DNA of 19,388 nt, taken from positions 1 through 19,388 of the forward strand of contig JAEZXS010000098.1 in assembly GCA_023442755.1 (NCBI GenBank), given 5' to 3'. Under the pieces are notes generated by a model, which did not search any database, was not told where the DNA came from, and saw only the letters and a list, made by a program, of their open reading frames with translations. Below, one piece after another: positions 7,764-12,941 of the stretch; positions within the stretch are counted from its first letter, which is position 1; the number at the start of each line of letters is the position of its first letter. The DNA is from Pseudomonadota bacterium. Its GTDB lineage: Bacteria; Desulfobacterota; Syntrophobacteria; Syntrophobacterales; Syntrophobacteraceae. A program made the position numbers and the translations under genes.

Positions 7764-7866
7764 GTGGGAGGGGCTTGCAGCCGTTGTGTCTATCCGTCCC
7801 TTCGCGCTGTAGGCCTGATCTTCTCACGATCGACATAGCCGGAGGGCGGCTAAGGCCTCTCCCACA
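7764..7866. repeat. inverted pair of REP-like elements
   Basis: The left element, GTGGGAGGGGCTTGCAGCC (7765-7783) ending in GTGTC, is on the plus strand. The right element, on the minus strand from 7866 to 7831, reads TGTGGGAGAGGCCTTAGCC and ends in ATGTCG. The two arms can pair to form a long hairpin. Together with 3453-3490 this gives three copies. Location just after an operon fits REP/BIME elements, which often act as terminators or mRNA stabilisers. This occupies most of the gap 7708-7899; nothing else was seen there. Confidence 0.6.
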
Positions 7867-7899
7867 GTAAATCACCGGCTTCCCGTCACCGGAGTCCGA

Positions 7900-8085
7900 T
7901 TACAGCTTATCGGGCTTGCACAGGTTCTTTTCGTTTGCAGCCGCGCGCCCGCATTTTTTGCAGATAAATTGCGGGTTTTGCACGAGCGATTTATAGTCTT
8001 CCAGGTTGGATTCCACGTACCCGAGATTTTGCAGGTAGCATAAATGCTGGTCGTGTGCCGAATGCGGCATTTTTGCTTCGGGCAT
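7900..8085 (-). CDS. small four-cysteine (putative zinc-binding) protein, 61 aa
   Basis: Function not recognised. The 61-residue protein has C16 in HLCYLQNLGY, a CxxC pair (C42, C45) in FICKKCGRAAA and C56 near the end, a plausible four-cysteine zinc site; the N-terminus adds three histidines. The start is fixed by an excellent AAGGAGG 8 nt before ATG 8085; the frame remains open to 8187, but that extension lacks a ribosome site. It is divergent from the exported small protein at 8310. No neighbouring gene tells its role. Confidence 0.72.
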   Translation of the reverse strand: MPEAKMPHSAHDQHLCYLQNLGYVESNLEDYKSLVQNPQFICKKCGRAAANEKNLCKPDKL

Positions 8086-8225
8086 ATTATTCCTCCTTGT
8101 TCTACTTCTATTTGAAATCACTATTAAACTAAACACTGCCGCAACCGCCAACAATCCCCGCGGGCGTCTCCGAGCGGGACCGGGCATGGCTCTTTTCTCG
8201 TATATGTTTATTATTTAAAGTTGAG

Positions 8226-8231
8226 TATAAT
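8226..8231 (+). promoter_or_regulatory. candidate -10 element for the exported small protein
   Basis: A perfect TATAAT lies in an AT-rich stretch (8200-8240) between the divergent small genes. No good -35 hexamer is found 16-18 bp upstream. A start near 8238 would make the leader begin just before the hairpin at 8246. The remainder of 8086-8225 shows nothing nameable. Confidence 0.4.
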
Positions 8232-8245
8232 TATTATGGAAAAAT

Positions 8246-8294
8246 CAGTCCTGATGGGGCAAGGCGCCGGGTTCTTTTCCTGGCTGAAGGACTG
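8246..8294 (+). ncRNA. structured leader hairpin, candidate cis-regulatory RNA
   Basis: CAGTCCT (8246-8252) and AGGACTG (8288-8294) are perfect complements and enclose a second hairpin, GCCGGG (8266-8271) with CCTGGC (8279-8284, one G-T pair), loop TTCTTTT. An unpaired purine-rich strand GATGGGGCAAGGC joins the two stems. The element lies between a TATAAT and the AAAGGAG ribosome site of the 8310 gene, where folding could affect translation. It does not match any riboswitch consensus I know. It has no T-run, so it is not a normal terminator. Confidence 0.4.
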
Positions 8295-8309
8295 GGAAAG
8301 GAGTGAAAG

Positions 8310-8540
8310 ATGCGCTCGAAACTGACTTTTCTTCTGTCTCTTTGGGTATTGCTGGCAGGGTTCGGAACAGGCGTCACCGCCTGGGCGGAACAGCCCGTAA
8401 ACAACTGTCTGATGCTGCCGGAGATCATTAAAGGGCAGAGCGCTACGTCGTCCACCTACGATCCTGAATCCTGCGTAGTTTCCTGGCCCGGTACGAACGC
8501 GGACCGGGGAACGGATTACACACAGGCGGACAGCGTGTAA
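8310..8540 (+). CDS. small exported protein of unknown function, 76 aa
   Basis: The first about 26 residues form a classical signal peptide: MRSK, a hydrophobic core LTFLLSLWVLLAGFGTGV and a likely cleavage after AWA. The mature part is about 50 residues, polar, with two cysteines (NNCLML and ESCVVS) that could form a disulfide in the periplasm. AAAGGAG precedes the ATG by about 6 nt. It follows the structured leader at 8246-8294. No family recognised. Nothing nameable is seen between its stop codon and 8640. Confidence 0.6.
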   Translation: MRSKLTFLLSLWVLLAGFGTGVTAWAEQPVNNCLMLPEIIKGQSATSSTYDPESCVVSWPGTNADRGTDYTQADSV

Positions 8541-8640
8541 CAGGGCACGCGTTTCCTGCATGGGAGTGAATGTGGGACGTCCGCTGGGTTCTAAGGTGTG
8601 AGTTGCCGGGGTCGCGGGGAGCAGTCACGAAGGAATTCAC

Positions 8641-8814
8641 CTAATCCCTATCGCCGCCGCCGATGATCTTGTTCAACTCGTTTATCAGGGATTCCTTGGA
8701 CTTGGAGCACTTGGCGCACGAATTGAGGTGATCCAGAAACGCGGTTATATTCCAACCCTCATACGTTTTGATGCCCAATTCGACTAAATCACGCCCACAC
8801 AAAAGATTCAGCAT
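8641..8814 (-). CDS. small hypothetical protein with CxxC, 57 aa
   Basis: A 57-residue reading frame starting at ATG 8814 behind GAAGGAG. It contains LLCGRDLVELG, then FLDHLNSCAKCSKSKES, whose H-x3-C-x2-C spacing is like the core of anti-sigma-factor zinc fingers (ZAS type), though the match is short and no membrane or sigma-binding domain follows. The end is GGGDRD. Good ribosome site, codon use like its neighbours and a cysteine motif support it as real. Function unknown. Confidence 0.6.
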   Translation of the reverse strand: MLNLLCGRDLVELGIKTYEGWNITAFLDHLNSCAKCSKSKESLINELNKIIGGGDRD

Positions 8815-8985
8815 ATCCTGCTCCTTCTATGAATTCCGAGGCGCGCCTACTATAGCAAAAAGGCGAGTCGAGAAATAAGCAAAAAAGACCTTCCTTCCAA
8901 CCTCTCCGACTGAACCGGGACGAATACTCTGTCGGACATTGCATCTCGCGATCCCGTAACTCAGCGATTTCATATGTATTTAATC

Positions 8986-9020
8986 CTGGCACGGTCATTC
9001 GGCTCACAGTATCGTGCCGG
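8986..9020. repeat. 8-bp inverted repeat upstream of the lipoprotein gene
   Basis: CTGGCACG (8986-8993) and CGTGCCGG (9013-9020) pair with one G-T across a 19-nt loop. It lies 15 bp before a candidate -35 element, so it could be an operator. The rest of 8815-9120 holds only the promoter described next. Confidence 0.35.
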
Positions 9021-9034
9021 TAAATATGTGCACC

Positions 9035-9062
9035 TTGACCCGAAAAGGTAAGTACTTATCCT
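9035..9062 (+). promoter_or_regulatory. candidate sigma-70 promoter for the lipoprotein gene
   Basis: TTGACC (9035-9040), a 16-bp spacer and TATCCT (9057-9062). Start near 9069 gives a leader of about 50 nt. Confidence 0.45.
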
Positions 9063-9120
9063 TATGTAACTAAGTTAAGCCGTTAGCAGTAAACCAGGAA
9101 CCTTTCGCGGGAGGCGTACT

Positions 9121-9390
9121 GTGTATAATATCTCGAAACTTTTGACGATCCTTGCATTGGCTTTTCTGCTGGCCGGCTGTGCCGGGATGAACTCTACCGA
9201 GCAGAGAATGCTGAGCGGCGGGGCCATAGGGGCCGGCGCGGGCGCGTTGTTCGGCGCCATGGCGGGCAGTCCGGCTGCGGGCGCGGCGATTGGCGGCGCA
9301 GCGGGAGTTGTCGGAGGGGCAATTGTCGATAATCTAGAGCGGAACAGAGCCTATTCCGAACCTCCTCCTCCGCCACGTCCCTACTATTAA
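9121..9390 (+). CDS. glycine-zipper outer-membrane lipoprotein
   Basis: An 89-residue lipoprotein starting at GTG behind GGGAGG. The signal peptide ends in the lipobox LLAGC with the lipidated cysteine at residue 20; Ala at the next position predicts sorting to the outer membrane. Residues about 33-70 are a glycine zipper of alternating small residues (AIGAGAGALFGAMAG and GAAIGGAAGVVGGAI), as in the SlyB/YMGG-like families, able to form a packed helical hairpin at the membrane. The tail is proline-rich (PPPPPRPYY). Such proteins help envelope integrity; the exact role is unknown. Followed by a strong hairpin. Confidence 0.85.
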   Translation: MYNISKLLTILALAFLLAGCAGMNSTEQRMLSGGAIGAGAGALFGAMAGSPAAGAAIGGAAGVVGGAIVDNLERNRAYSEPPPPPRPYY

Positions 9391-9397
9391 ATCCCGG

Positions 9398-9435
9398 CCG
9401 GGGCAGCATGCGGACCGATTTCCCGGCTGCCCCGG
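9398..9435. terminator. bidirectional terminator-like hairpin
   Basis: CCGGGGCAGC (9398-9407) and GCTGCCCCGG (9426-9435) are a perfect 10-bp inverted repeat with an 18-nt loop, between the convergent ends of the lipoprotein gene (9390) and the HTH gene (9450). There is no T-run on either strand, so termination efficiency is uncertain. Confidence 0.6.
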
Positions 9436-9449
9436 CATGCCATTCACCT

Positions 9450-9662
9450 TCACTCCTTTTCACGCAGCATCGTAACCATCCCTTTTTCCATACGAATGGG
9501 AAAGACGCAACTGAAGGAATCCACCCAGCGGCGGGCTGTCAGTTCACTGGTCCCGAGTTCTTCAGCTATCCTGCGGATCGAAATCTTCTTGTGCTCCTTC
9601 AGGATTTTGAACATCTTCACGGAATGGTCCCGCATCCTTTCCCTGTGCCCCGGGTTGAACAT
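9450..9662 (-). CDS. small HTH DNA-binding protein of the prophage remnant, 70 aa
   Basis: A 70-residue protein with a winged-helix-like core. MFKILKEHKKISIRRIAEELG leads into a recognition helix, TSELTARRWVDSF, and a short wing, FPIRMEKGMVTML. AAGGAGAGG precedes ATG 9662, and the gene starts 15 bp after gam, so it belongs to the same operon. Small HTH proteins of this kind are common in the early region of transposable phages. Its target is unknown. Confidence 0.75.
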   Translation of the reverse strand: MFNPGHRERMRDHSVKMFKILKEHKKISIRRIAEELGTSELTARRWVDSFSCVFPIRMEKGMVTMLREKE

Positions 9663-9677
9663 GTTCCCTCTCCTTTC

Positions 9678-10280
9678 TCAGGCGATCTCCGCATCCGCTT
9701 GAGCGGCTGTGCGCTCCGTGAGGTTCGCACCGCCCCCCTTCTGCTTTACAAGCTTCGAAAGCTTATCGACATCCACTGTGTAGGCGGAGCAGTTCTTTTT
9801 CCCCAGCTTCTCGCACAGTACCTCGATATCAGGTTCGATTCTGAAATGGTCCTCGCGATCGCGCCGGATGCCGCATCGAGCGAGATCGGCATCCGGGAGC
9901 CTCTTCAAGGCGTTCCGGTCGATCCGCTCGCGGATTTCGATGCAATCTGAAAGTCCGAGCTTTTTGAGTGTGGCGATCGCTGCTTCTTCGAACTCTTCCC
10001 GAATCTCGATCCGTTCGGCCACGCGGAATGCAATCTTTCCGAAGAAGAGCTTCCTGCTCCGTTTCTTCGCGAAATCGCTTTTGTGCAGGAGGCAGAAAGA
10101 TTCGACCGAAGATTCGATCCCATGCCGGTCTTCTTTCAGCTCTGCCAGTTTCTGTGCGTGCTCGCCGAGCAGTTCGTAAAGCTTGCGGCCCAGGGCGGCG
10201 GAGACTTCCGAAATCTCGAGGTCGAGCATTCCGAGCCTTTCGAGCGCCGCGTCGACATCGGTCCAGTTCGCGATCAGCAT
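9678..10280 (-). CDS. gam: host-nuclease inhibitor Gam (Mu type)
   Basis: Mu Gam is a Ku-like protein that binds DNA ends and protects them from exonucleases. This one has 200 residues (Mu Gam 174). Seen: a long helical N-terminal half starting MLIANWTDVDAALERLG, then a beta segment KLFFGKIAFRVAERIEI, then ATLKKLGLSDCIEIRERIDRNALKRL and GIRRDREDHFRIEPD. The last two closely follow the Mu Gam layout (the LERLGL...I.INKEA and G..FSI.P regions). A C-terminal extension of about 30 residues is extra. The start is ATG 10280 with GGAGAGG; it overlaps the zinc-ribbon gene's end by 7 bp. The frame is open further upstream, but that stretch is the shadow of the overlapping gene. Confidence 0.87.
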   Translation of the reverse strand: MLIANWTDVDAALERLGMLDLEISEVSAALGRKLYELLGEHAQKLAELKEDRHGIESSVESFCLLHKSDFAKKRSRKLFFGKIAFRVAERIEIREEFEEAAIATLKKLGLSDCIEIRERIDRNALKRLPDADLARCGIRRDREDHFRIEPDIEVLCEKLGKKNCSAYTVDVDKLSKLVKQKGGGANLTERTAAQADAEIA

Positions 10281-10549
10281 TTGCCCTCTCCTACGCTCTT
10301 GTTGAGCTCCCACAGGATCTGACGTCCTATGTCGCGCAGTTCGGCGCCTGCCCTTTTCCGCAGCTTTTCCAGGAGAAAGGCCATCGGTGCGAAATCCACC
10401 GGGACGACGAATTCTCCCCTGCCGTGCTTGAAGCTCTCGCTCGCGCCGATTTTTTTGCGCCTTTCGCGGTGGTAGCAGGCGCAGCACAGGCCCTGGCCGA
10501 CGAGTTTTTTCTCTTTTCCACACCGGGAACATGCGGCGGTTTTTTCCAT
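10274..10549 (-). CDS. zinc-ribbon protein of the prophage remnant, 91 aa
   Basis: A 91-residue protein with an N-terminal four-cysteine zinc ribbon: C7 and C10 in CSRCG, C22 and C25 in CCACY. A basic segment HRERRKKIG follows, then a C-terminal helix rich in charged residues (FLLEKLRKRAGAELRDIG). ATG 10549 is preceded by GGAGG at 7 nt. A longer in-frame start up to 10759 would run through the operator-rich intergenic region and part of the ner-like gene, so it is rejected. Its end overlaps the gam start (7 bp), showing coupling. Probably DNA- or RNA-binding; function not recognised. Confidence 0.75.
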   Translation of the reverse strand: MEKTAACSRCGKEKKLVGQGLCCACYHRERRKKIGASESFKHGRGEFVVPVDFAPMAFLLEKLRKRAGAELRDIGRQILWELNKSVGEGKC

Positions 10550-10569
10550 TTGCAGCCTCCGAGGGGTAG

Positions 10570-10597
10570 GGTCAGGAATAGTCCTGACCAAAAAATT
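10570..10597. promoter_or_regulatory. operator palindrome plus TTTTTTGGT repeat before the zinc-ribbon-gam operon
   Basis: GGTCAGGA (10570-10577) and TCCTGACC (10582-10589) form a perfect 8-bp inverted repeat with 4-bp spacer. Next to it ACCAAAAAATT (10587-10597) repeats the motif found twice in the ner-like promoter. On the minus strand TTTTTTGGT is followed by GACTAT, which aligns with the -10 TACTAT of the ner-like promoter. It lies 21 bp upstream of ATG 10549, so it probably regulates that operon. Confidence 0.55.
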
Positions 10598-10619
10598 AAT
10601 GATATCTTGTCTGTTTTTT

Positions 10620-10632
10620 TCCATCTGACCAT
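10620..10632 (-). repeat. 13-bp site ATGGTCAGATGGA, copy 1
   Basis: The 13-mer occurs here on the minus strand and again on the plus strand at 10932-10944. The two inverted copies flank the ner-like gene and each contains the half-site GGTCAG. Two CTTGACAT copies (10649-10656, 10676-10683) and the palindrome AACCGGTT (10660-10667) lie in the same gap. Confidence 0.5.
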
Positions 10633-10682
10633 AATATTGGATATTTTGCTTGACATTGAAACCGGTTCCGAATACCTTGACA

Positions 10683-10907
10683 TCAAGATGCAGAGCCAAT
10701 ATGGGAGGATATGCCGCAGTGTTCGGGAAATACAAAATCTTTGTCCGTCCGGATGGCATCGGCTATCTCTTTCATGATGCGCCGGCTCACCATCCTCCGG
10801 TTTACGACCAGGGAGACGGAATTTGCGGAAACACCCAGTTTGCGGGCGATGGAGCGCATGGAAACGTTTTCTTTCATCAGTGCGACTTTGATTTCGAACG
10901 GCGTCAT
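10683..10907 (-). CDS. Ner/Nlp-like HTH regulator of the prophage remnant, 74 aa
   Basis: A 74-residue HTH protein starting at ATG 10907 behind AAAGGAGA. The core is FEIKVALMKENVSMRSIARKLGVSANSVSLVVNRR, a lambda-repressor-like fold, followed by the family-like SRRIMKEIADAIRTDKDFVFPE. This is the pattern of the HTH proteins that sit opposite the repressor in Mu-like and BcepMu-like phages (Ner role: shutting down early and repressor promoters). The frame is open to 11039, but that extension crosses the promoter and is rejected. Divergent from the S24 repressor, the standard lysis-lysogeny arrangement. Confidence 0.8.
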   Translation of the reverse strand: MTPFEIKVALMKENVSMRSIARKLGVSANSVSLVVNRRMVSRRIMKEIADAIRTDKDFVFPEHCGISSHIGSAS

Positions 10908-10931
10908 TTTGGGTCTCCTTTCCTGAAACAT

Positions 10932-10944
10932 ATGGTCAGATGGA
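10932..10944 (+). repeat. 13-bp site ATGGTCAGATGGA, copy 2, at the ner-like transcription start
   Basis: Same 13-mer as at 10620-10632 in the opposite orientation. It lies just downstream of the candidate -10 of the ner-like promoter, where a bound regulator would block initiation. Confidence 0.5.
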
Positions 10945-10948
10945 GCCG

Positions 10949-10978
10949 ATAGTACAACCAAAAAACTGGATGAGTCAA
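10949..10978 (-). promoter_or_regulatory. promoter of the ner-like early operon
   Basis: Read on the minus strand, TTGACT (10978-10973), an 18-bp spacer and TACTAT (10954-10949) form a good sigma-70 promoter. The start would be near 10942, giving a leader of about 35 nt to ATG 10907. Confidence 0.6.
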
Positions 10979-10989
10979 CCAAAAAATTG
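10956..10989. promoter_or_regulatory. tandem operator repeats overlapping the ner-like promoter
   Basis: CAACCAAAAAACTG (from 10956) and CAACCAAAAAATTG (from 10977) are direct repeats exactly 21 bp apart, two helical turns, so a protein would bind both on the same DNA face. They overlap the -35 and spacer. A third partial copy is at 10587-10597. Confidence 0.55.
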
Positions 10990-11064
10990 AACATACGGCA
11001 AGAAAGACCCATGCGAGGTCTCAATGCTTTTGGCATCAACGTTTTGGCCGGGTTTTGAAGGCAC

Positions 11065-11070
11065 GGTCAG
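11065..11070 (+). promoter_or_regulatory. GGTCAG half-site before the repressor gene
   Basis: A further GGTCAG lies 25 bp upstream of the repressor ATG, directly before AATAAT (11071-11076), a possible -10. No matching -35 is evident. Suggests autoregulation if GGTCAG is the operator half-site. Confidence 0.35.
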
Positions 11071-11094
11071 AATAATCTCAGAGGGAATAACGGT

Positions 11095-11778
11095 ATGCTG
11101 ACGGAGAGATTGAAAAAGGTGATCCAGAATTCTGGTTTATCCCTGTCTCGTTTTGCCCAGCAAACCGGCGTATCGAAGAATACGCTCATCAACTACCGCG
11201 ACGGACAGACCTCTCCCACCGCGGATTTTCTGGAGACGCTGTGGAGGGAATTTTCCGTCAGCCCCGAGTGGCTTCTGCTGGGAACGGGGGGGCGTGAGTC
11301 CGCGGGGAAGGCGGGAGAGGACTACAGCCTGGTGCCGCTCCTGGAGTCGCGTGTCACGGGCGGCCCGGAAGGGGAGATCCTCTACGAGGAAATCGCCGAT
11401 CACTATCCGTTCAAGAGGTGGTGGGTAGAAAAACTGGTGGGAAGGAGCCCGCAGCGACAGGAGAGTCTTCTTCTCATGCGGGTCCGGGGGGATTCGATGT
11501 CTCCTACCATAAACCAGGGGGAGATAGCCCTGGTGGACACCTTCGAGGGTGAGCGCCTCCAGGTGCTGACCGGCCGCATATACCTGGTGATTCTGCCCGA
11601 CGGGACCGTGGCGTTGAAGCGGCTGGTCTTGAGCGGCGAACAGGGAAGCCTGAGGCTTGCGTGCCTTTCCGACAACACCGCCCACTACCGCCCCTTCGAG
11701 TTCGCACTCGACCCGGACAAGCCGCTGAAGACCTATGTTCTCGGCCGCGTGCGCTGGGCGGGGAAGGAGTTTGACTGA
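11095..11778 (+). CDS. S24/LexA-like phage repressor (CI type)
   Basis: A 227-residue repressor. Residues about 3-60 form an XRE helix-turn-helix (LSRFAQQTGVSKNTLINYRDG). The C-terminal S24 peptidase-fold domain shows the catalytic serine S134 in RGDSMSPTI and lysine K175 in GTVALKRL. In related repressors RecA triggers self-cleavage at an Ala-Gly or Cys-Gly bond in the linker. At the expected place here the sequence is VPLLESRVTGGPEG, without Ala/Cys-Gly; an AG pair exists only further upstream (SAGKAGED). GAGGG precedes the ATG by about 9 nt. It is divergent from the ner-like gene, with which it shares the operator region, and so is probably the lysogeny repressor of the remnant. Confidence 0.88.
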   Translation: MLTERLKKVIQNSGLSLSRFAQQTGVSKNTLINYRDGQTSPTADFLETLWREFSVSPEWLLLGTGGRESAGKAGEDYSLVPLLESRVTGGPEGEILYEEIADHYPFKRWWVEKLVGRSPQRQESLLLMRVRGDSMSPTINQGEIALVDTFEGERLQVLTGRIYLVILPDGTVALKRLVLSGEQGSLRLACLSDNTAHYRPFEFALDPDKPLKTYVLGRVRWAGKEFD

Positions 11779-11845
11779 TGCATTAGGGCGGCGTTCAGTA
11801 TGGGCTATTTTGTGTCCTTCGCATTTTGCAGAATTATTGATTCCA

Positions 11846-11873
11846 ATTTTTACGCCAATTATGGCGTAAAAAT
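11846..11873. promoter_or_regulatory. 12-bp-arm operator palindrome upstream of the XRE-ImmA operon
   Basis: ATTTTTACGCCA (11846-11857) and TGGCGTAAAAAT (11862-11873) are perfect reverse complements with a 4-bp centre, 3 bp before the -35 of the promoter at 11877. A second, shorter inverted repeat CCATGA/TCATGG (11891-11896, 11923-11928) straddles the -10. Both are candidates for autoregulation by the XRE protein. Nothing else is seen in 11779-11977. Confidence 0.6.
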
Positions 11874-11876
11874 ATC

Positions 11877-11904
11877 TTGACATTCCTTTCCCATGAATTA
11901 TATT
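11877..11904 (+). promoter_or_regulatory. strong sigma-70 promoter of the XRE-ImmA operon
   Basis: A consensus TTGACA (11877-11882), 16-bp spacer and TATATT (11899-11904). The start would be near 11911, leaving a leader of about 67 nt. Confidence 0.7.
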
Positions 11905-11977
11905 CATATTGATTGCTATTACTCATGGATAGGAGTAAAAAAATTGCACTATGATCTGACTTTTATAAGGAGAGAAG

Positions 11978-12334
11978 ATGAAAAGCTTCGGGGAGGCGTT
12001 CAGAGAGGCACGCAAAGAGAGGAGGGTTACGTTGCGTAAGATTGCCGAAGTAATTGGCAAATCAATCGGATATTTATCTGATATTGAGCATGATAGAAAA
12101 GGGCCGCCCCCTCTACCCGTTGTCGAAAAAATAGAAAATATTCTTGGAATACGAAACCATTCCCTTCTGAATTTGGCAGCCGATGTGCGCCGTCAAAAGC
12201 CGACGGATTTCTCCAGGCGCATTCAAATGAGGCCGATTTTGTCCGAAATCCTTTTGCGAGCTGACGAAATGACAAACGAGGAGCTTGAAGAGATTCTGAA
12301 AGGACTCAAACATAGGGAGAGCGATACAAGGTGA
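11978..12334 (+). CDS. XRE-family transcriptional regulator
   Basis: A 118-residue regulator with an N-terminal XRE helix-turn-helix at about residues 3-58 (FREARKERRVTLRKIAEVIG, then IGYLSDIEHDRKGPPP) and a charged helical C-terminus (EMTNEELEEILKGLKHRE). AAGGAGAG lies 4 nt before the ATG. The stop overlaps the GTG start of the ImmA-type gene, so the two are translated together. In such pairs the metallopeptidase cleaves or controls the XRE partner, relieving repression, as ImmA does to ImmR in ICEBs1; this parallel is inference. Codon use is more A/T-rich than in the flanking genes, suggesting recent acquisition. Confidence 0.88.
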   Translation: MKSFGEAFREARKERRVTLRKIAEVIGKSIGYLSDIEHDRKGPPPLPVVEKIENILGIRNHSLLNLAADVRRQKPTDFSRRIQMRPILSEILLRADEMTNEELEEILKGLKHRESDTR

Positions 12335-12918
12335 GCCGAAAACTCATTCCTGCCAGTCCCATGAGTGGAGCAGCGCTTGACGAAAAAGCGTATGAGCTTG
12401 TCAGAAGGTATCATCCAGCTGCATTGGAAGAGCCTTCCGCATTTGACGTTGAAGCCCTTTTCGAGATTGATCTTGAGGACTTAACGGGGGTTAAGCCTGA
12501 CTACAGGGACCTGTCGCCGGGAATCCATGGGCTGACTGATTCTGAGAAACTAGAATGCATCATCTCAAGAGACCTTGCAGAAGATCCTGCGCAGTTATTC
12601 TTCTGCCGTTCTACAACGGCACATGAGTGCTGCCATGCGATCCAGCATGTGGGCCAATTTAGGCAGAAGAGAGCGGTACTTCGGTCAATTCATGATTCTG
12701 ACCATGTGAGCCTGCGGTTGTACAGGGAAGACGCTATCCCATTGTACATGAATCCTGAGTGGCAAGCTTGGAGAATGGCCGGGGCATTGCTCATGCCTGC
12801 TAAAGCGATTGCTAATGCCCTCGAAAGGGGGTATGGCATTTCGGATATGGCGAATATCTTTCAGGTGAACAAGCCTTTTGTGCTGGCCAGGCTGCGAGCT
12901 TTGAAAATTATAGAATAG
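12331..12918 (+). CDS. ImmA/IrrE-family metallopeptidase
   Basis: A 195-residue zinc metallopeptidase of the COG2856 family. The HExxH motif is H98-E99-C-C-H102 in TTAHECCHAIQH, and the third ligand is E143 in PEWQAWRMAGALLMP, the family's usual EW-A-ALLMP helix. GTG 12331 is the start: it forms a GTGA overlap with the XRE stop and has AGGGAGAG upstream. Family members cleave specific regulators (ImmA cuts ImmR, IrrE cuts DdrO). Here the obvious substrate candidate is the coupled XRE protein, or the nearby S24 repressor. No toxin domain is visible, though XRE-ImmA pairs are sometimes listed as toxin-antitoxin modules. Confidence 0.9.
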   Translation: MSRKLIPASPMSGAALDEKAYELVRRYHPAALEEPSAFDVEALFEIDLEDLTGVKPDYRDLSPGIHGLTDSEKLECIISRDLAEDPAQLFFCRSTTAHECCHAIQHVGQFRQKRAVLRSIHDSDHVSLRLYREDAIPLYMNPEWQAWRMAGALLMPAKAIANALERGYGISDMANIFQVNKPFVLARLRALKIIE

Positions 12919-12921
12919 AAA

Positions 12922-12941
12922 AGGACAGCTGCAACTGTCCT
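12922..12941 (+). terminator. hairpin terminator of the XRE-ImmA operon
   Basis: AGGACAG (12922-12928) and CTGTCCT (12935-12941) with a CTGCAA loop, followed by CTTCTGTTT, directly after the stop codon. The T-run is interrupted. Confidence 0.6.

Larger units (their letters stand above)
9450..11778. mobile_element. remnant early/regulatory region of a Mu-like transposable prophage
   Basis: The gene order matches the left end of Mu-like phages: an S24 repressor (plus) divergent from a Ner/Nlp-like HTH gene, then on the minus strand a zinc-ribbon protein, Gam and a small HTH protein. Transposase A and activator B, which normally lie between ner and gam, are absent; only 133 bp separate those genes. 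No structural genes, integrase or clear phage ends are seen. It is either a decayed prophage or a retained regulatory/Gam module. Confidence 0.6.

Noticed and set aside
8246..8294. Leader considered as a known riboswitch (cyclic di-GMP, fluoride, guanidine)
   Set aside because: None of the conserved core sequences of these classes is present; kept only as an unassigned structured leader.
8986..9002. Sigma-54-like -24 element CTGGCACG
   Set aside because: The -12 position reads TTCGG and not TTGC, so the invariant GC is missing; the sequence is better explained as one arm of an inverted repeat.
10274..10759. 161-residue version of the zinc-ribbon protein
   Set aside because: The upstream extension passes through the operator region and the end of the ner-like gene; ATG 10549 has a good ribosome site.
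9450..11778. Mu-type phage ends or target-site duplication
   Set aside because: No convincing terminal repeat or 5-bp duplication could be identified by eye on either side.
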